A stretch of 64,000 nucleotides of DNA from Stomoxys calcitrans (taxonomy: Eukaryota > Arthropoda > Insecta > Diptera > Muscidae), in the NCBI RefSeq assembly GCF_963082655.1, contig NC_081553.1, forward strand, positions 48,853,728 through 48,917,727. Direction: 5' to 3'. Within the stretch, counting starts at the first letter, position 1. Every line of letters starts with the position of its first letter. The position numbers and the translations under genes were made by a program. Positions 45,560-56,921 of this stretch are shown here, piece after piece. The notes below the pieces were generated by a model. That model saw only the letters and a list, made by a program, of their open reading frames with translations, ran no database searches and was not told where the DNA came from.

Positions 45560-46660
45560 GAAGTTCATAAATCGTCGCTTGCTTGCTGGCATAGATCGTA
45601 GACTTGACTTAGCCCCACAGCAAATGGTCTGATGGCATCAAATCGCAAGACCGAGTCGGCCAATCGATTGGACCATTTCATGAGACAACACGTTCTCCTT
45701 ACAACGTTTCCAATTAACTGATTGTGACATTCGCTGTGTGGCTTTTGGCGTCGTCCTGTATCCAATTGGGACCAAAAATATTCTGTGGCGATTTCCATTC
45801 ACAGTAACGTGCAAGTCTTGATTATCATGGCTGAGGTACGGCCCAATGACGCCGCCGGCCCATAAACCACACCAAGTCGTAATTTTTCCGGGAGTACGGT
45901 GTGGATTGCTTTTTGACCAATAACGCATATTTTGCTTATTGACGACCATTCAGCCAGAAATGAGCCTTATGGCTTTTGGCGCCGTCCTGTTGGAACCTTA
46001 TGTCCTCCAAGTCAATATCATCCAATTGGGACCAAAAATATTCTGTTATCATTGAAACGTGGCGTTTTCCATTCACAGTAACGTGGCAGTCTTGATTATC
46101 ATGGCTGAAGTACGGCCCAATGACGCCGCCGGCCCATAAACCACACCAAATCGTAATTTTTTCGGGAGTACGGTGTGGATTGCTTTCTGACCAATAACAC
46201 ATATTTTGCTTATTGACGACCATTCAACCAGAAATGAGCCTTGTGGTTTTTGGCGCCGTCCTGTTGGAACCTTATGTCCTCCAAGTCAATATCATCCAAT
46301 TGGGACCAAAAATATTCTGTTATCATTGAAACGTGGTGTTTTCCATTCACAGTAACGTGTCAGTCTTGATTATCATGGCTGAAGTACGGCCCAATGACGC
46401 CGCCGGCCCATAAACCACACCAAATCGTGATTTTTTCGGGAGTACGGTGTGGATTGCTTTCTGACCAATAACGCATATTTTGCTTATTGACGACCATTAA
46501 GCAAGAAATGAGTCTTGGACATAGCGCTCTTAACGTTGAGGCCCCTAACTCTGAATTTCGGTAGTAAATTTCAACAACTTCGATACGTTGTTGGCTAGGA
46601 AATCTTTCCAGCATGAAATGGCAAACCTTACTGAAGAGAAATGCCAAAATATGACATCCT
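45560..46660 (-). pseudogene. Tc1/mariner-type transposase, tandemly rearranged
   Basis: On the minus strand, 46650 down. The N-terminal HTH region 'PSQQRIEVVEIYYRNSELG' and 'ASTLRAL' is joined by a deletion directly to the catalytic region. That region occurs in three consecutive copies: 'VNKQNMRYWSESNPHRTPEK', 'WCGLWAGGVIGPYFSHDNQD', 'VTVNG', 'ITEYFWSQLDDIDLEDIRFQ' and 'QDGAKSHKAHFWLNG'. The second catalytic Asp (QQDGA) is present in complete copies. The first (SDE before AHFWLNG) is lost at the junctions. The rightmost copy on this strand runs out into the C-terminal region, where 'RLGLAI' and then 'DAIRPFAVGLSQVYDL' in another frame correspond to the usual W.PRS.DL.PLD.F.WG segment. The element moves DNA by cut-and-paste in intact relatives. 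This copy cannot encode a transposase. Confidence 0.85.
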
Positions 46661-46748
46661 TTGCTGCCCCTATCGGCCTACTTTTGTAGCGTCCCCTTTG
46701 AAAAACCCTTTGTATTAAAAAAATTAATTTACGACGTTAAGCCTACTA

Positions 46749-46786
46749 TGGTTGCCCAAAAAGTAATTGCGGATTTTTCATATAGT
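46749..46786 (-). mobile_element. MITE terminal scrap, copy 7
   Basis: Only the first ~38 bp of one terminus (TGGTTGCCCAAAAAGTAATT and 'gcggatttttcatatagt') remains next to TA at 46747-46748. The rest is deleted. Confidence 0.85.
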
Positions 46787-46809
46787 AAGAAAATGATCTT
46801 TTCGTTGTA

Positions 46810-47155
46810 GAAACATGGTTCGGTTAGGTTAGGTTTAATTGTGCTACCACAGGAACAAAATAAGGAAGATGCCTTCTAGTTCCTACCGATGAACCATCCA
46901 GATCGCCTTAAAAAGCCCAACAACTTGCGAATGTTTACATCCGCTAAATCAGACAGGTTCTCAAAGAAATGATAGCCTAGAGTGAAACTCATTCTGAATG
47001 CTAGTGCGGGACACTCACGCACTGAAGGTGTGCTATAGTCTCTTCTTCTGTCAGCATGTTTTCCGATTAGACAGTGACCTGTCATGACGGACACAATGAC
47101 TGAGACGTCTGTTCTTGCCAGTGACAGCAAAGCGGTAGACCTCCTCAAGTGTACT
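46810..47155 (-). pseudogene. Non-LTR RNase H C-terminal tail and 3' end
   Basis: Minus-strand frame of 90 codons (46876-47148): 'STALLSLARTDVSVIVSVM', 'TGHCLIGKHADRR', 'ECPALAFRMSFTLGYHFFE' and 'ADVNIRKLLGFLRRSGWF'. The LSR.DVS, TGHC..GKHA and CPAL..R...LG order is the usual tail after RNase H in jockey/LOA-type elements. The CCHC-like cysteines before CPAL are missing by a short deletion. The element ends with a CCTAA-type tail at 46822-46835 on the complementary strand. It may be the 3' end of the NLTR-2 family, but no copy here bridges the two. Confidence 0.75.
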
Positions 47156-48420
47156 CACCAAAACAACCCTTAATCGGCCATATTTACCGACCATGTCAAT
47201 GTGGGGCTTAAATGAAAGGCATTGGGGAGTAGAGCACGAAATTGATACCCACTTTTGGGGCCAATTCTCTGGGGGTCTTGTTTTAGGGCTTAGTGTTTGG
47301 GGGACCACCCCACTACCCAAAACACCCATAAATCGGACATATTTACCGACCATGTCAATGTGGGCCTTAAATGAATGGTTTTGGGGACATTGATACCCAC
47401 TTTCAGGGCCAATTCTCTGGGGGTCTATTTTTAGGGCTAAGTGTTTTGGGGGACCACCTCACTCCCCAAAACTCCCCTAAATCGGACATATTTACCGACC
47501 ACGTCAATGTGGGGCTTTAATGACTGGTTTTGGGGACATTGATACCCACTTTCGGGGCCAATTCACTGGGGGTCTATTTTTAGGGCTAAGTGTTTTGGGG
47601 GACCACCCCACTTCCCTAAACACCCCTAAATCTGCCATATTTACCGACCACGTCAATGTGAGGCTCAAATGAAAGGTATTGGGGAGTAGAGCACGAAGGT
47701 GATACCCACTTTCAGGGTCAATTCTCTGGGGGTCCATCCCTTTTCCAAATGATCCTACAACCAGCAATTATTTACTGACTATCGCAATACGGGGCCCAAA
47801 TGAAGGCATTTGGAAGTAGAATACGAATATGATACCGAAATGTGGAACCGTTTATTTGGTGCACTTCCCCTACCCCAGAATATATGGGTTGCCCAACAAG
47901 TAATTGCGGATTTTTCATATAGTCGGCGTTGACAAATTTTTTCACAGCTTGTGACTCTGTAATTGCATTCTTTCTTCTGTCAGTTAACAGCTGTTACTTT
48001 TAGCTTGCTTTAGAAAAAAAATGTAAAAAAAGTATATTTGATTAAAGTTCATTCTAAGTTTTATTAAAAATGCATTTACTTTCTTTAAAAAAAACCGCAA
48101 TTACTTTTTGGGCAACCCAATTTGAGATTAGAAAACGAATTTGATAACCAATTTTGGGGACAAGTGTTTGGTAGACGCTTCATCCCATAGATTCCCCTAA
48201 AATCAAAGGCAATATGGGGTTTTAATAAATGGTATTTGAGAGAAGAGCACGATACTTTAATGTTTTTCAGGTCCAAGTGTTTGGGAGTGTCACCTCACTC
48301 CCGAAAACACCCTTAAATTCGACATCATGAGAATATCGGTCTCAAATAAAGTCTTTTAAGAATGGAGTACATCTAACATCCAAACTTAAATGACCCTAAA
48401 CCCTCTGATCAAATTCTGGC
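47156..48420 (+). repeat. Family D dispersed repeat, split by a MITE
   Basis: Four well-preserved units at 47160-47880 ('catatttaccgaccatgtca', 'atgtggggcttaaatgaaag', 'gatacccacttt', 'ggggtctattttta'), with successive units of about 125-180 bp. The MITE at 47885-48120 follows, then one and a half diverged units to 48420. Minus frames here are shadows. Confidence 0.75.
47885..48120 (-). mobile_element. Mariner-type MITE, copy 8
   Basis: 236 bp inside family D. Left terminus TGGGTTGCCCAACAAGTAAT, right terminus complete. The left flank is TA (47883-47884); the right flank is TT, so one side of the duplication has mutated. Confidence 0.92.
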
Positions 48421-49614
48421 CAGATCAATCTGAGATTCCTGGGGTTAATGGAATGTTCATGGGCAAATTTGCATTTGCAGTATAAACCTCGTTTCAAATA
48501 TCCATGTCGAATATTTAAAGCAAAGTCCCATAGGTACAGTGGGGGTAGGTGAGTGTATGCATCCTCTTATAATGTCAATTACAATAATAAATTGTCGATT
48601 TACCGCAAATTCATTATATTAATGCCATTAACCTACAATTTTTTTAAAATGTAACTCCTTTTTTTTTTGTTGGGGGAAACCATAGAATGATAAAAGTCAA
48701 TAGCACTTTACACACAAATTTAAAAAAAATATATAAATTCCTTAAATTCTCAGATGACCAAGTGAAAAATTTTCAAAAAATCCATTTTCCATTTAGGCTT
48801 TCAAATTTAATCTGCTCGTAAATTTTTCATAATATTTGCTTTCGATGTTGGCCTCGTTACACAGCTCCTGGCAATGCATAAAAGTAAGGCAATTAATATG
48901 TGTTTTGTTTCAATCTCCAGCAAATAATGTTCTTTGGCATGATTTAAGCGCCATTAATTCTTCTCTACTTCATTTGTATGCTGCATTTAGCGTAAATACA
49001 CAAAATCGATTTTTTATTACTTTTTTTGCAATTTTATGTGACACTCATTTCATGTGGCTTATCATCGTCATCGTTATAAGGACATTTATATATCAAATGT
49101 AATTTTGTTTTTGCAGCGCCTGTGGTCTGTTTTGTTAACATAATTAAAATTAAAAAAAGTGAGAGAAGAAAAAAACCAACAACACATCCAACATTGAGAG
49201 AAGCATTAAAATGTTAATGCGACGACAACACAAAATGCAATGCAAGTTTTTATTGTTTCAAATTAATTGATTTGAGTGCTATATGGTGTGCTTATTAATA
49301 TTAATGATGTTTCAACAAATCTTTTTTTTTTTTTTTTTGCTTTTTCCTTTGGTGGATTTATTTATTTTCTTAATATGATTTGCATATGTGTTGTTAGAAG
49401 GACTTTTTTTTAAAAAAAATGATTTCAATAAAAAGTTTTATTTATGAAATTTTAATGTGAGTTTTTATTGAAGAAAAAAAAAAGTTGATCATACTTCTAC
49501 ATTAACAAAAGTTAAAATATTTATATTTGAAAATTAATGCCGCTGCAGAAATACTTAATTAAATGTTCAAATAAGGTTGACAGGAAAACCTAGAGAAAAA
49601 AAACATTCTTAAAG
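48421..49614. other. Unique AT-rich DNA, no gene seen
   Basis: Contains the SINE tail motif alone at 48450-48481, A/T runs at 48650-48780 and a T-run at 49321-49338. The 88-codon frame 48836-49102 has no domain I recognise. Confidence 0.5.
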
Positions 49615-50954
49615 TTTTTTTTATACCCACCAGCGAAGGATGGGGGTATATTCATTTTGTCATTCTGTTTGCAACACATCGAAATATCCATTTCCGACCC
49701 TGTAAAGTATATATATATATTCTTGATCAGCGTAAAAATCTAAAACGATCTAGCCATGTCCGTCCGTCTGTCCGTCTCTTTCTTGAAATCACACTACAAT
49801 CTTTAAAAACAGAGATATTGAGCTGAAACTTGGCACAGATTCTTTTTTCCGTCCATAAGCAGGTTAAGTTCGAAGATGGGCTATATCGGATTATATCTTG
49901 ATATAGCCCCCATATAGTCCGATCCGCCAATTTAGGGTCTTAGGTAAATAAAACCCCACGTTTAATATACGATTTTGCTGAAATTTGGTACAGTGCAATT
50001 CGACATCTTTCTTCAATTTGGCCCAGATCAATGCAGATTTGGATATAGCCCCCATATAGACCAATCTCTCTTTTTAAGGTCTTGGCCCCATACAAGGTGC
50101 ATTTATTGTCCGATTTTGCCAAAATTTGGAGACAGTGAGTTTTGTTAGGCTCTTCGACGTGCTTCATTATTTTGGCCCAGATCGGTCCAGATTTGGATAT
50201 AGCTGGCATGTAGACCGATTTCTCGGTTTTATGTTTTAGGGCCATAAAAATCGCAAAAATAATGTCCGATTTTGCCGAAATTTGAGACAGTGTATTGCGT
50301 TAGGCTCTTCGACGTCCTTCTTCAATTTGGCCCAGATCGATGGAGATTTTAATATAGCTGCCATATACTGACTGATCTTTCGATTTAAAGTTTTGGGCCC
50401 ATAAAAGGCGCATTTATTGTCCGATTTCGCCGAGATTTGGGACAGTTCGTTGTGTTACGCTATTCGACATCCGTATCGCAAATGGTTCAGATCGGTTTAT
50501 TTTTAGTTATAGCTTCTAAAACGACCAATATTTTGTTATACACAATTGAACAATGACTTGTACCGATTAGTATTTGGTCCAAATCGGAACATATTTCGAC
50601 ATAACTGCTATGGGACATAAGGTATGCAATTAATACCCGAGGAGGTGTTGCAATACCAGAGGTGGTGGGTATCCAAAGTTCGGCCCGGCCGAACCTAACG
50701 CCTTTTTATTGGGTTGCCCAAAAAGTAACTGCGGATTTTTCATATAGTCGGCGTTGACAAATTTTTTCACAGCTTGTGACTCTGTAATTGCATTCTTTCT
50801 TCTGTCAGTTATCAGCTGTTACTTTCAGCTTGCTTGAGAAAAAAAGTGTAAAAAAAGTATATTTGATTAAAGTTCATTCTAATTTTTATTAAAAATGCAT
50901 TTACTTTCTTTTAAAAAATCCGCAATTACTTTTTGGGCAACCCAATACTTGTTA
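49615..50954 (+). mobile_element. DINE-like family A element with MITE in its 3' end
   Basis: 5' 'ttatacccaccagcgaagga', 'gtatattcattttgtcattc', GTCCGTCCGTCTGTCC at 49757-49775, 'aaaaacagagatattgagct', then about five core units ('cttcgacgtccttcttcaat', 'gatatagc(c/t)gccatat'). The 3' end has GGTGGTGGGTAT, the perfect hairpin GTTCGGCCCGGCCGAAC (50678-50694) and 'cgccttttta', interrupted by the MITE at 50709 and resuming 'cttgtt' at 50948. The subterminal inverted repeats and hairpin match the copy at 39739-42234. Confidence 0.85.
50709..50945 (-). mobile_element. Mariner-type MITE, copy 9
   Basis: 237 bp, TA at 50707-50708 and 50946-50947, both termini complete. It inserted within the last ~10 bp of the DINE-like element, between 'ctttttA' and 'CTTGTT'. 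Confidence 0.95.
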
Positions 50955-51920
50955 TGTTGAAATTTGGTGCCACTTACTATTATGTTTTTTGCCGCGGCGA
51001 AAGGCCTGGAGGCTAAACTTTCCGACTGTTGGACCATAAATGTCTTCCTTCCCTATCTTCGCATTAAAATCTCCCAGAACGATTTTAATATCGTGGGCGG
51101 GGCAGTGGTCATATTCTCTCTCTAGGCGCTCGTAGAAAATATCCTTGGTCTGCTCGTCTTTGTCCTCCGTCGGGACATGGGCACAAATAAGGCTGATATT
51201 GAAGAAATTGTCTTTTATGCGGATTGTGGCTAGCCTCTCATCCACCGGAGTAAAACTGGAGACAAGGTGTTGCAGTCTCCAACTAACCACAAATCCACAG
51301 CCAAATTTATGCCTCGTGTTATGGCAGCTATTGTATAGTCCGTCACCGTTTGGTGTTGTAGTGACGCCATTCCCAGTCCATCGCACTTCCTGTAAGGCGG
51401 TAATATCTGCCTTGTACTTCTCTAATACATCCGCCTGCGCGTATACTGCACCTTCTCTATAAAGAGTGCGGACATTCCAGGTGCACATCCGCAAATCATG
51501 GTTCTTTTTTCGTTTCCGTGGGTCCTCAACGTTGGGGGGTCCGTTTTTACTTTTCCTTTGTTTCTCATAGTAGTTCTCATAGTTTCCCGGGGGCGGGTTA
51601 CTGGCCCAGCGCCCCAACCGCATGGGTTTTGTGGGATAGCACATGTATCCCTCGTTGTGGCGAACCGCTTGCTCCAAGATCCGACGCTCGCCGCCAGCCG
51701 CCCCTAACCTGGGAACAGACGCTGATGTTGGCCATTGGTTATTTTAAGGTGCCAATAACTCGCCTTGTCATCTCGAGTATCATTGGCACTCAGTATTTAA
51801 TTAAGAGCCAGTGCCACCTGACTCCTCACTGAGACTCTCCTCTCGAAAATCGATGACTGCCCGCGGCCGCATTTGCCATTCGCAACCTCTGGACGCTCCC
51901 GGTATCTTTCAACTAAGCTT
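50948..51920 (-). pseudogene. RTE-like APE endonuclease domain, truncated
   Basis: The minus frame of 241 codons (50952-51677) encodes the apurinic-endonuclease-like domain that nicks target DNA for a non-LTR element. Motifs: 'LRMCTWNVRTL' (Asn), 'ITALQEVRWTGNG' (catalytic Glu), 'YNSCHNTRHKFGCGFVVS', 'ISLICAHVPTEDKDEQTKD' (the Y/H..P segment) and 'KIVLGDFNAKIGKEDIYGP' (Asp/Asn). A frameshift near 51010 is followed by 'FAAAKNIIVSGTKFQHNK' in the neighbouring frame. The final SDH motif and all of the RT are missing: the copy ends where the DINE-like 3' terminus begins. Upstream (51680-51920) is leader sequence that recurs at 28555-28780. The plus frames at 51145-51832 are shadows. Confidence 0.88.
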
Positions 51921-51924
51921 CCCG

Positions 51925-52545
51925 TGATACCTATGGACATCGCACAAGTCGGAGCTCAAAGTTCCAGTTTGTGTGGTGCTCATAGTTTTCCCGTATCGGC
52001 CAGCTTCTACAACTTTAAAAAGCCATATCGGATAAAAGATATATATGGGACATATATCAAAATCTGGACCGATTTTGAAGAAATTTAGCACATCTATGTG
52101 GACGTCAAATAAAATATCTCGTACTAAATTTTGTAAAAATCGGACCAAACCTGTGGCTTCTACAACCCTAAAAGGCCATAGCGGATGAAAGATATACATA
52201 TATGGGAGCTATATCTAAATCTGAACCGTATGAAAGATATATATATATGGGAGCTATATCTAAATCTGAACCGATATTTTTGAAAATGAATATCGTTCGT
52301 CCTTGGGTCATAAAAGTGCAAAATTTCATGACAATCGGACAATAAATGCGACCTGTACCTTGATCACAAGAATACATGGACAGACAGACAGACGGACAAA
52401 CGGACATAGCTAAATCGAATCAGGAAGAGATTCTAAGCCGATCGGTATACCAAACAATGAGTCAAGCTCTTCTTTTTCTTGGGGTTACAAACATATGCTC
52501 AAACTGATAAAACCCTGTATCAAGTGGTGGTGTAGGGTATACAAA
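51925..52545 (-). repeat. Family C dispersed repeat, truncated
   Basis: 'atcggataaaagatatatat', 'gggagctatatctaaatctg' (this ~45-bp stretch duplicated in tandem at 52190-52270), 'gacaatcggacaataaatgc', 'cagacagacagacggacaaa', 'ctaaatcgaatcaggaagag', and the terminus 'ggtggtgtagggtatac'. It is in the same orientation as 38620-39425. Confidence 0.65.
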
Positions 52546-53180
52546 TGTATATCCTGTCTCTATATGTATTTTAAAATTATTCTAAATCCATACTAATTTA
52601 AAATTTTTTAAATATATTGTTTGTTTTTTTTTTTATTATTTTAAGCTTTCCACTTTTGTTGAGGTTTTGTTGTTCAGTTGTCTCAGTTTTATTTTGTGTA
52701 TTGCAAAGTTAAAATTTTCATTATTTTTGTGCAATTTTATATTTGGCTGCCAGCTAAATATTGGCTTACCACAATTTGTTTCTGCCACAAGAATGCAGGC
52801 AATAGGAAGAAAGGGAATCCACAAAATCGTTCGTTGTTGGTTTGGCTGTTTTGTAAAAACCAACTTAAAGCCCCACCACCTTTTTTCATAAGGCAACAAA
52901 TGGTTGTGGTGATAGTGGTGGTGGCAGCGGCGTTGGCAATGACTGCGTTGTTGGTGGTAACGTTGGTGATGACGGTGTATTTCTGTTTTTAATTAATATA
53001 TACCTTAGGATGTCCTTTGCAGGAGGATGAGAATATTTCAATTTGAAGGGGAAGTGTATGGAAATTTGAAAAAAAAAATTACCTTAAGGAAGGGGAGAAA
53101 AGACACGCCAATTATATCATATTCTATAAATATATCTAAGAAATCAGATCGAAGGACCTTTTTATAAGAATGGAAATACA
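52546..53180. other. Unique DNA, no gene seen
   Basis: AT-rich with a GGTGGTGG-type patch at 52905-52945. The overlapping frames at 52636-52992 on both strands have no recognisable domain. Confidence 0.45.
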
Positions 53181-53485
53181 AAATGCAAATTTTGCCCATG
53201 AACATTCCACTTAGAAACAGGGGCACACTTCTCACATATCAATTAGTGCAGTACGATTCAAGTTTAAGCTCTATGATAAGGGGCCTCCTTTTTATAGCCG
53301 AGTCCGAACGGCGTGCCGCAGTGCGACACCTCTTTGGGGAGAAATTTTACATGGCATAGTACCTAACAAATGTTGCCAGCATTAGGAGGGGAAAACTTAC
53401 GCTGAAAATTTCTGATGGTCTCGGCAGGATTCGATCCCAGTTCAGTGTCATAGGCGGACATGCCAACCTCTGCGCTACAACTGGC
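53181..53485 (-). mobile_element. tRNA-derived SINE, copy i
   Basis: Reverse-strand near-complete copy: tail 'gcaaattttgcccatgaaca', 'gattcaagtttaagctctat', 'agccgagtccgaacggcgtg', 'attaggaggggaaaacttac', B-box complement 'caggattcgatcccag', head 'caacctctgcgctacaactg'. Confidence 0.9.
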
Positions 53486-53687
53486 TTTTTATAAGGATGC
53501 CATACCGAAATCTAACCCAATATAGCCCATTTGCTATCCCTATCCCACAGCAATAGGAAGCAACGTATCTGTGCAAAATATCCCAACGGAATAACCCTAT
53601 TCGTTCGACCATTCGAAAAAAATCAAATATAAAATCAATGACTTAGATAAAGGAACATCTTTCTGCATGAAATCTGGTAACTCATGT

Positions 53688-54508
53688 CTCCTCTACTATG
53701 GAATATAGCCATTACCAATATATTAGTGTCTCTGAAAAGAAAAGGAGTAAAAGTGGTCGCGTAAGCGGATGGCGTGGCTATTACGATTAGGGGAAAGTTT
53801 CCCTGCACTCTAGGAGACATACTTCAGAAAGCTCTACGTGCAACAGCATAGCGGTCTACCGAAAGTGGTCTAGGTATAGATCCGTGCAAGCCAGAAGTAG
53901 TTTTTCTCATCAAGAGATACAAGTTGCCTACAGTCAAACCTGTCTCTTTGGGAGGAGAGAATGTTCGATATTAAAGAAAGCGCAAAATACCTGAGTGTTT
54001 TGCTGGACAGGATATTCAACTTCAAATCCAACATTTTGGAAAGGACAAGAAAGACAAATCTTGCCCTATACACCTGCAAGAGAGCCATTGGCAAAAGTTG
54101 AGGGTTTAGGCCGCGTGTCGTGCATTGGGTATATACTGCAGGTGTCGAACCTATAATTTTATATGGTGTTGTGGTCTGGTGGACGGCGCTTATAAAGTCC
54201 TCCTACTGCACAATACCTAACCGGATCCAAAGATGGCTTGTTTGTGCATCACAACCGCACAGAGGACGACCCCATCTAATGCACTGAATTCAATGTTATA
54301 TCTTATGCCTCTAAACATTGTGGCTAGAAAAATTGCAACGACCACTGCTGTGAGGCTAAGAAGCTTCCTCTTTGGTCATGTGCCGGCTACTAACACTGAG
54401 TTATCCTTGATACGATATCCGATGTTCTAAGTAGTGTGGATTACTATTCCTGAGAGAACATAGACTTCTATATGGATGGTTCCAAACTAGACGACCAGGT
54501 GGGCTCTC
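53688..54508 (+). pseudogene. NLTR-2 RT thumb to RNase H start, broken
   Basis: Plus strand in several frames: 'SPLLWNIAITNILVSLKRK', 'GVKVVA' then stop-ADG where YADD is expected, 'GKFPCTLGDILQKAL', 'LPTVKPVSLGGEN', 'CRALGIY', 'MACLCITTAQRTTPSNAL' and 'MPLNIVARKIATTTAVRLR'. It ends in 'FYMDGSKLDDQVG', the first catalytic segment of RNase H (Asp of Y.DGS). The catalytic box has lost both Tyr and the second Asp. The reading frame runs straight into the CTCTA array. It is the same family as 14597-15850 (shared PV.PVSLGGEN and LMPL.IVAR.IA). Confidence 0.87.
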
Positions 54509-55489
54509 TACTCTACTCTACTCTACTCTACTCTACTCTACTCTACTCTACTCTACTCTACTCTACTCTACTCTACTCTACTCTACTCTACTCTACTCTA
54601 CTCTACTCTACTCTACTCTACTCTACTCTACTCTACTCTACTCTACTCTACTCTACTCTACTCTACTCTACTCTACTCTACTCTACTCTACTCTACTCTA
54701 CTCTACTCTACTCTACTCTACTCTACTCTACTCTACTCTACTCTACTCTACTCTACTCTACTCTACTCTACTCTACTCTACTCTACTCTACTCTACTCTA
54801 CTCTACTCTACTCTACTCTACTCTACTCTACTCTACTCTACTCTACTCTACTCTACTCTACTCTACTCTACTCTACTCTACTCTACTCTACTCTACTCTA
54901 CTCTACTCTACTCTACTCTACTCTACTCTACTCTACTCTACTCTACTCTACTCTACTCTACTCTACTCTACTCTACTCTACTCTACTCTACTCTACTCTA
55001 CTCTACTCTACTCTACTCTACTCTACTCTACTCTACTCTACTCTACTCTACTCTACTCTACTCTACTCTACTCTACTCTACTCTACTCTACTCTACTCTA
55101 CTCTACTCTACTCTACTCTACTCTACTCTACTCTACTCTACTCTACTCTACTCTACTCTACTCTACTCTACTCTACTCTACTCTACTCTACTCTACTCTA
55201 CTCTACTCTACTCTACTCTACTCTACTCTACTCTACTCTACTCTACTCTACTCTACTCTACTCTACTCTACTCTACTCTACTCTACTCTACTCTACTCTA
55301 CTCTACTCTACTCTACTCTACTCTACTCTACTCTACTCTACTCTACTCTACTCTACTCTACTCTACTCTACTCTACTCTACTCTACTCTACTCTACTCTA
55401 CTCTACTCTACTCTACTCTACTCTACTCTACTCTACTCTACTCTACTCTACTCTACTCTACTCTACTTTACTCTACTCTACTCTACTCT
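54506..55489 (+). repeat. (CTCTA)n microsatellite, ~197 units
   Basis: Nearly pure pentamer array of 984 bp. The only variant I see is CTTTA at 55466-55470. Left flank: RNase H codons of NLTR-2. Right flank: DINE-like family B pre-core ('gaaattttgcacaaatactt'). The 339-codon Ser-Thr-Leu-Leu-Tyr frame is the array in translation. Confidence 0.98.
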
Positions 55490-56921
55490 GAAATTTTGCA
55501 CAAATACTTTTTATTAGTGTAGGGCGATTGGGATTGTAAATGGGCCATATAAGTCCATGTTTTGACATAACTGCCGTATAAACCGATCTGGGATCTTGAC
55601 TTCTTGAGCACCTAGAGGGCGCAATTCTTATCCGATTAGAATGAAATTTTGCACGACTTGTTTTGTTATGATATCCAACCACTGTGCTAAGTATGGTTTA
55701 AATCGGTATATAATCTGATATATCTGCCATATAAACCGATCTTGGGTCTTGATTTTCTGAGCTTTTCGAAGGCGCAATTCCTATCCGATTTGGTTGTAGT
55801 TTTGCACGTGGTGTTTTGGTATCACTTCCAACATTTGTGCGAAGTGTTGTCCACATCGGTCCATAACCTGGTATAGGTGCCATATAAACCGATCTGGGAT
55901 CTTGACTTCTTGAGCACCTAGAGGGCGCAATTCTTATCCGATTGGAATGACATTTTGCACGACTTGTTTTGTTATGATATCCAACAACTGTGCTAAGTAC
56001 GGTTCAAATCGGTATATAATCTGATATATCTGCCATATAAACCGATCTAGGGTCTTGACTTTCTGAGCTTTTCGAAGGCGCAATTCCTATCCGATTTGGT
56101 TGTAGTTTTGCACGTGGTGTTTTGGTATCACTTCCAACATTTGTGCGAAGTGTTGTCCACATCGGTCCATAACCTGGTATAGGTGCCATATAAACCGATC
56201 TGGGATCTTGACTTCTTGAGCACCTAGAGGGCGCAATTCTTATCCGATTGGAATGAAATTTTGCACAACGTGTTTTGTTATGATATCCAACAACTATGCT
56301 AAGTATGGTTCAAATCGGTTCATAACCTGATATTGCTGTCATATAAACCGATCTGGGGACTTGACTTCTTGAGCAGCTAGAGGGCGCAACTCTCATCCGA
56401 TTTGGCTGAAATTTCGCATGACGTATTTTATTATGACTTTCAACAACTTTGCCAAATAAGGTTCAAATCGGTTCATAGCCTGATATGGCTACCATATAAA
56501 CCGATCTGGGATCTTGACTTCTTGAGCCTCTAGAGGTCGCAATTATCATCCGATTTGCCTGAAATTTTGTACAACGGATTCTCTCATGACCATCAACATG
56601 CGAATTTATTATGGTCTGAATCGGTCTATAGCCTGATGCAGCTCCCATATAAATCAATCTTTCTATTTTACTTCGTGAGCCCCCAAAGGGCGCTATTCTT
56701 ATTCGAATTGGCTGACATTTTACACAGGTCTCCAAGATATAATTTAATTGTGGTCCGAACCGGACTATAGCTTTATAACGCTCTTATAGTACAGCAAATC
56801 TTTTCTTTTATCCGTTTTTTGCCTAATAAGAGATACTGCGCAAAGAACACGACAGATGCGATCCATGGTGGAGATTCGGTCAGGCCGAACTTTTGTATAT
56901 TCGGTCAGCTCTTACTTGTTT
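55490..56921 (+). repeat. DINE-like family B element lacking its 5' end
   Basis: Starts within the pre-core ('ttattagtgtagggcgattg') and has about seven core units. Units at 55560-55880 and 55870-56190 are nearly identical over about 306 bp. It ends with 'gcgatccatggtggagattc', the hairpin-like 'ttcggtcaggccgaa' and 'gctcttacttgtttt'. Minus frames of 61-90 codons are repeat-derived; two of them are almost identical for the same reason. Confidence 0.87.

Noticed and set aside
50952..51677. A host gene resembling 'craniofacial development protein 2'
   Set aside because: That name is often given to APE-type endonucleases of RTE-like elements; the copy is frameshifted, truncated and accompanied by repeated leader sequence.
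54472..55491. 339-codon Ser-Thr-Leu-Leu-Tyr frame
   Set aside because: It is the CTCTA array read through from the RNase H segment of a dead non-LTR element.
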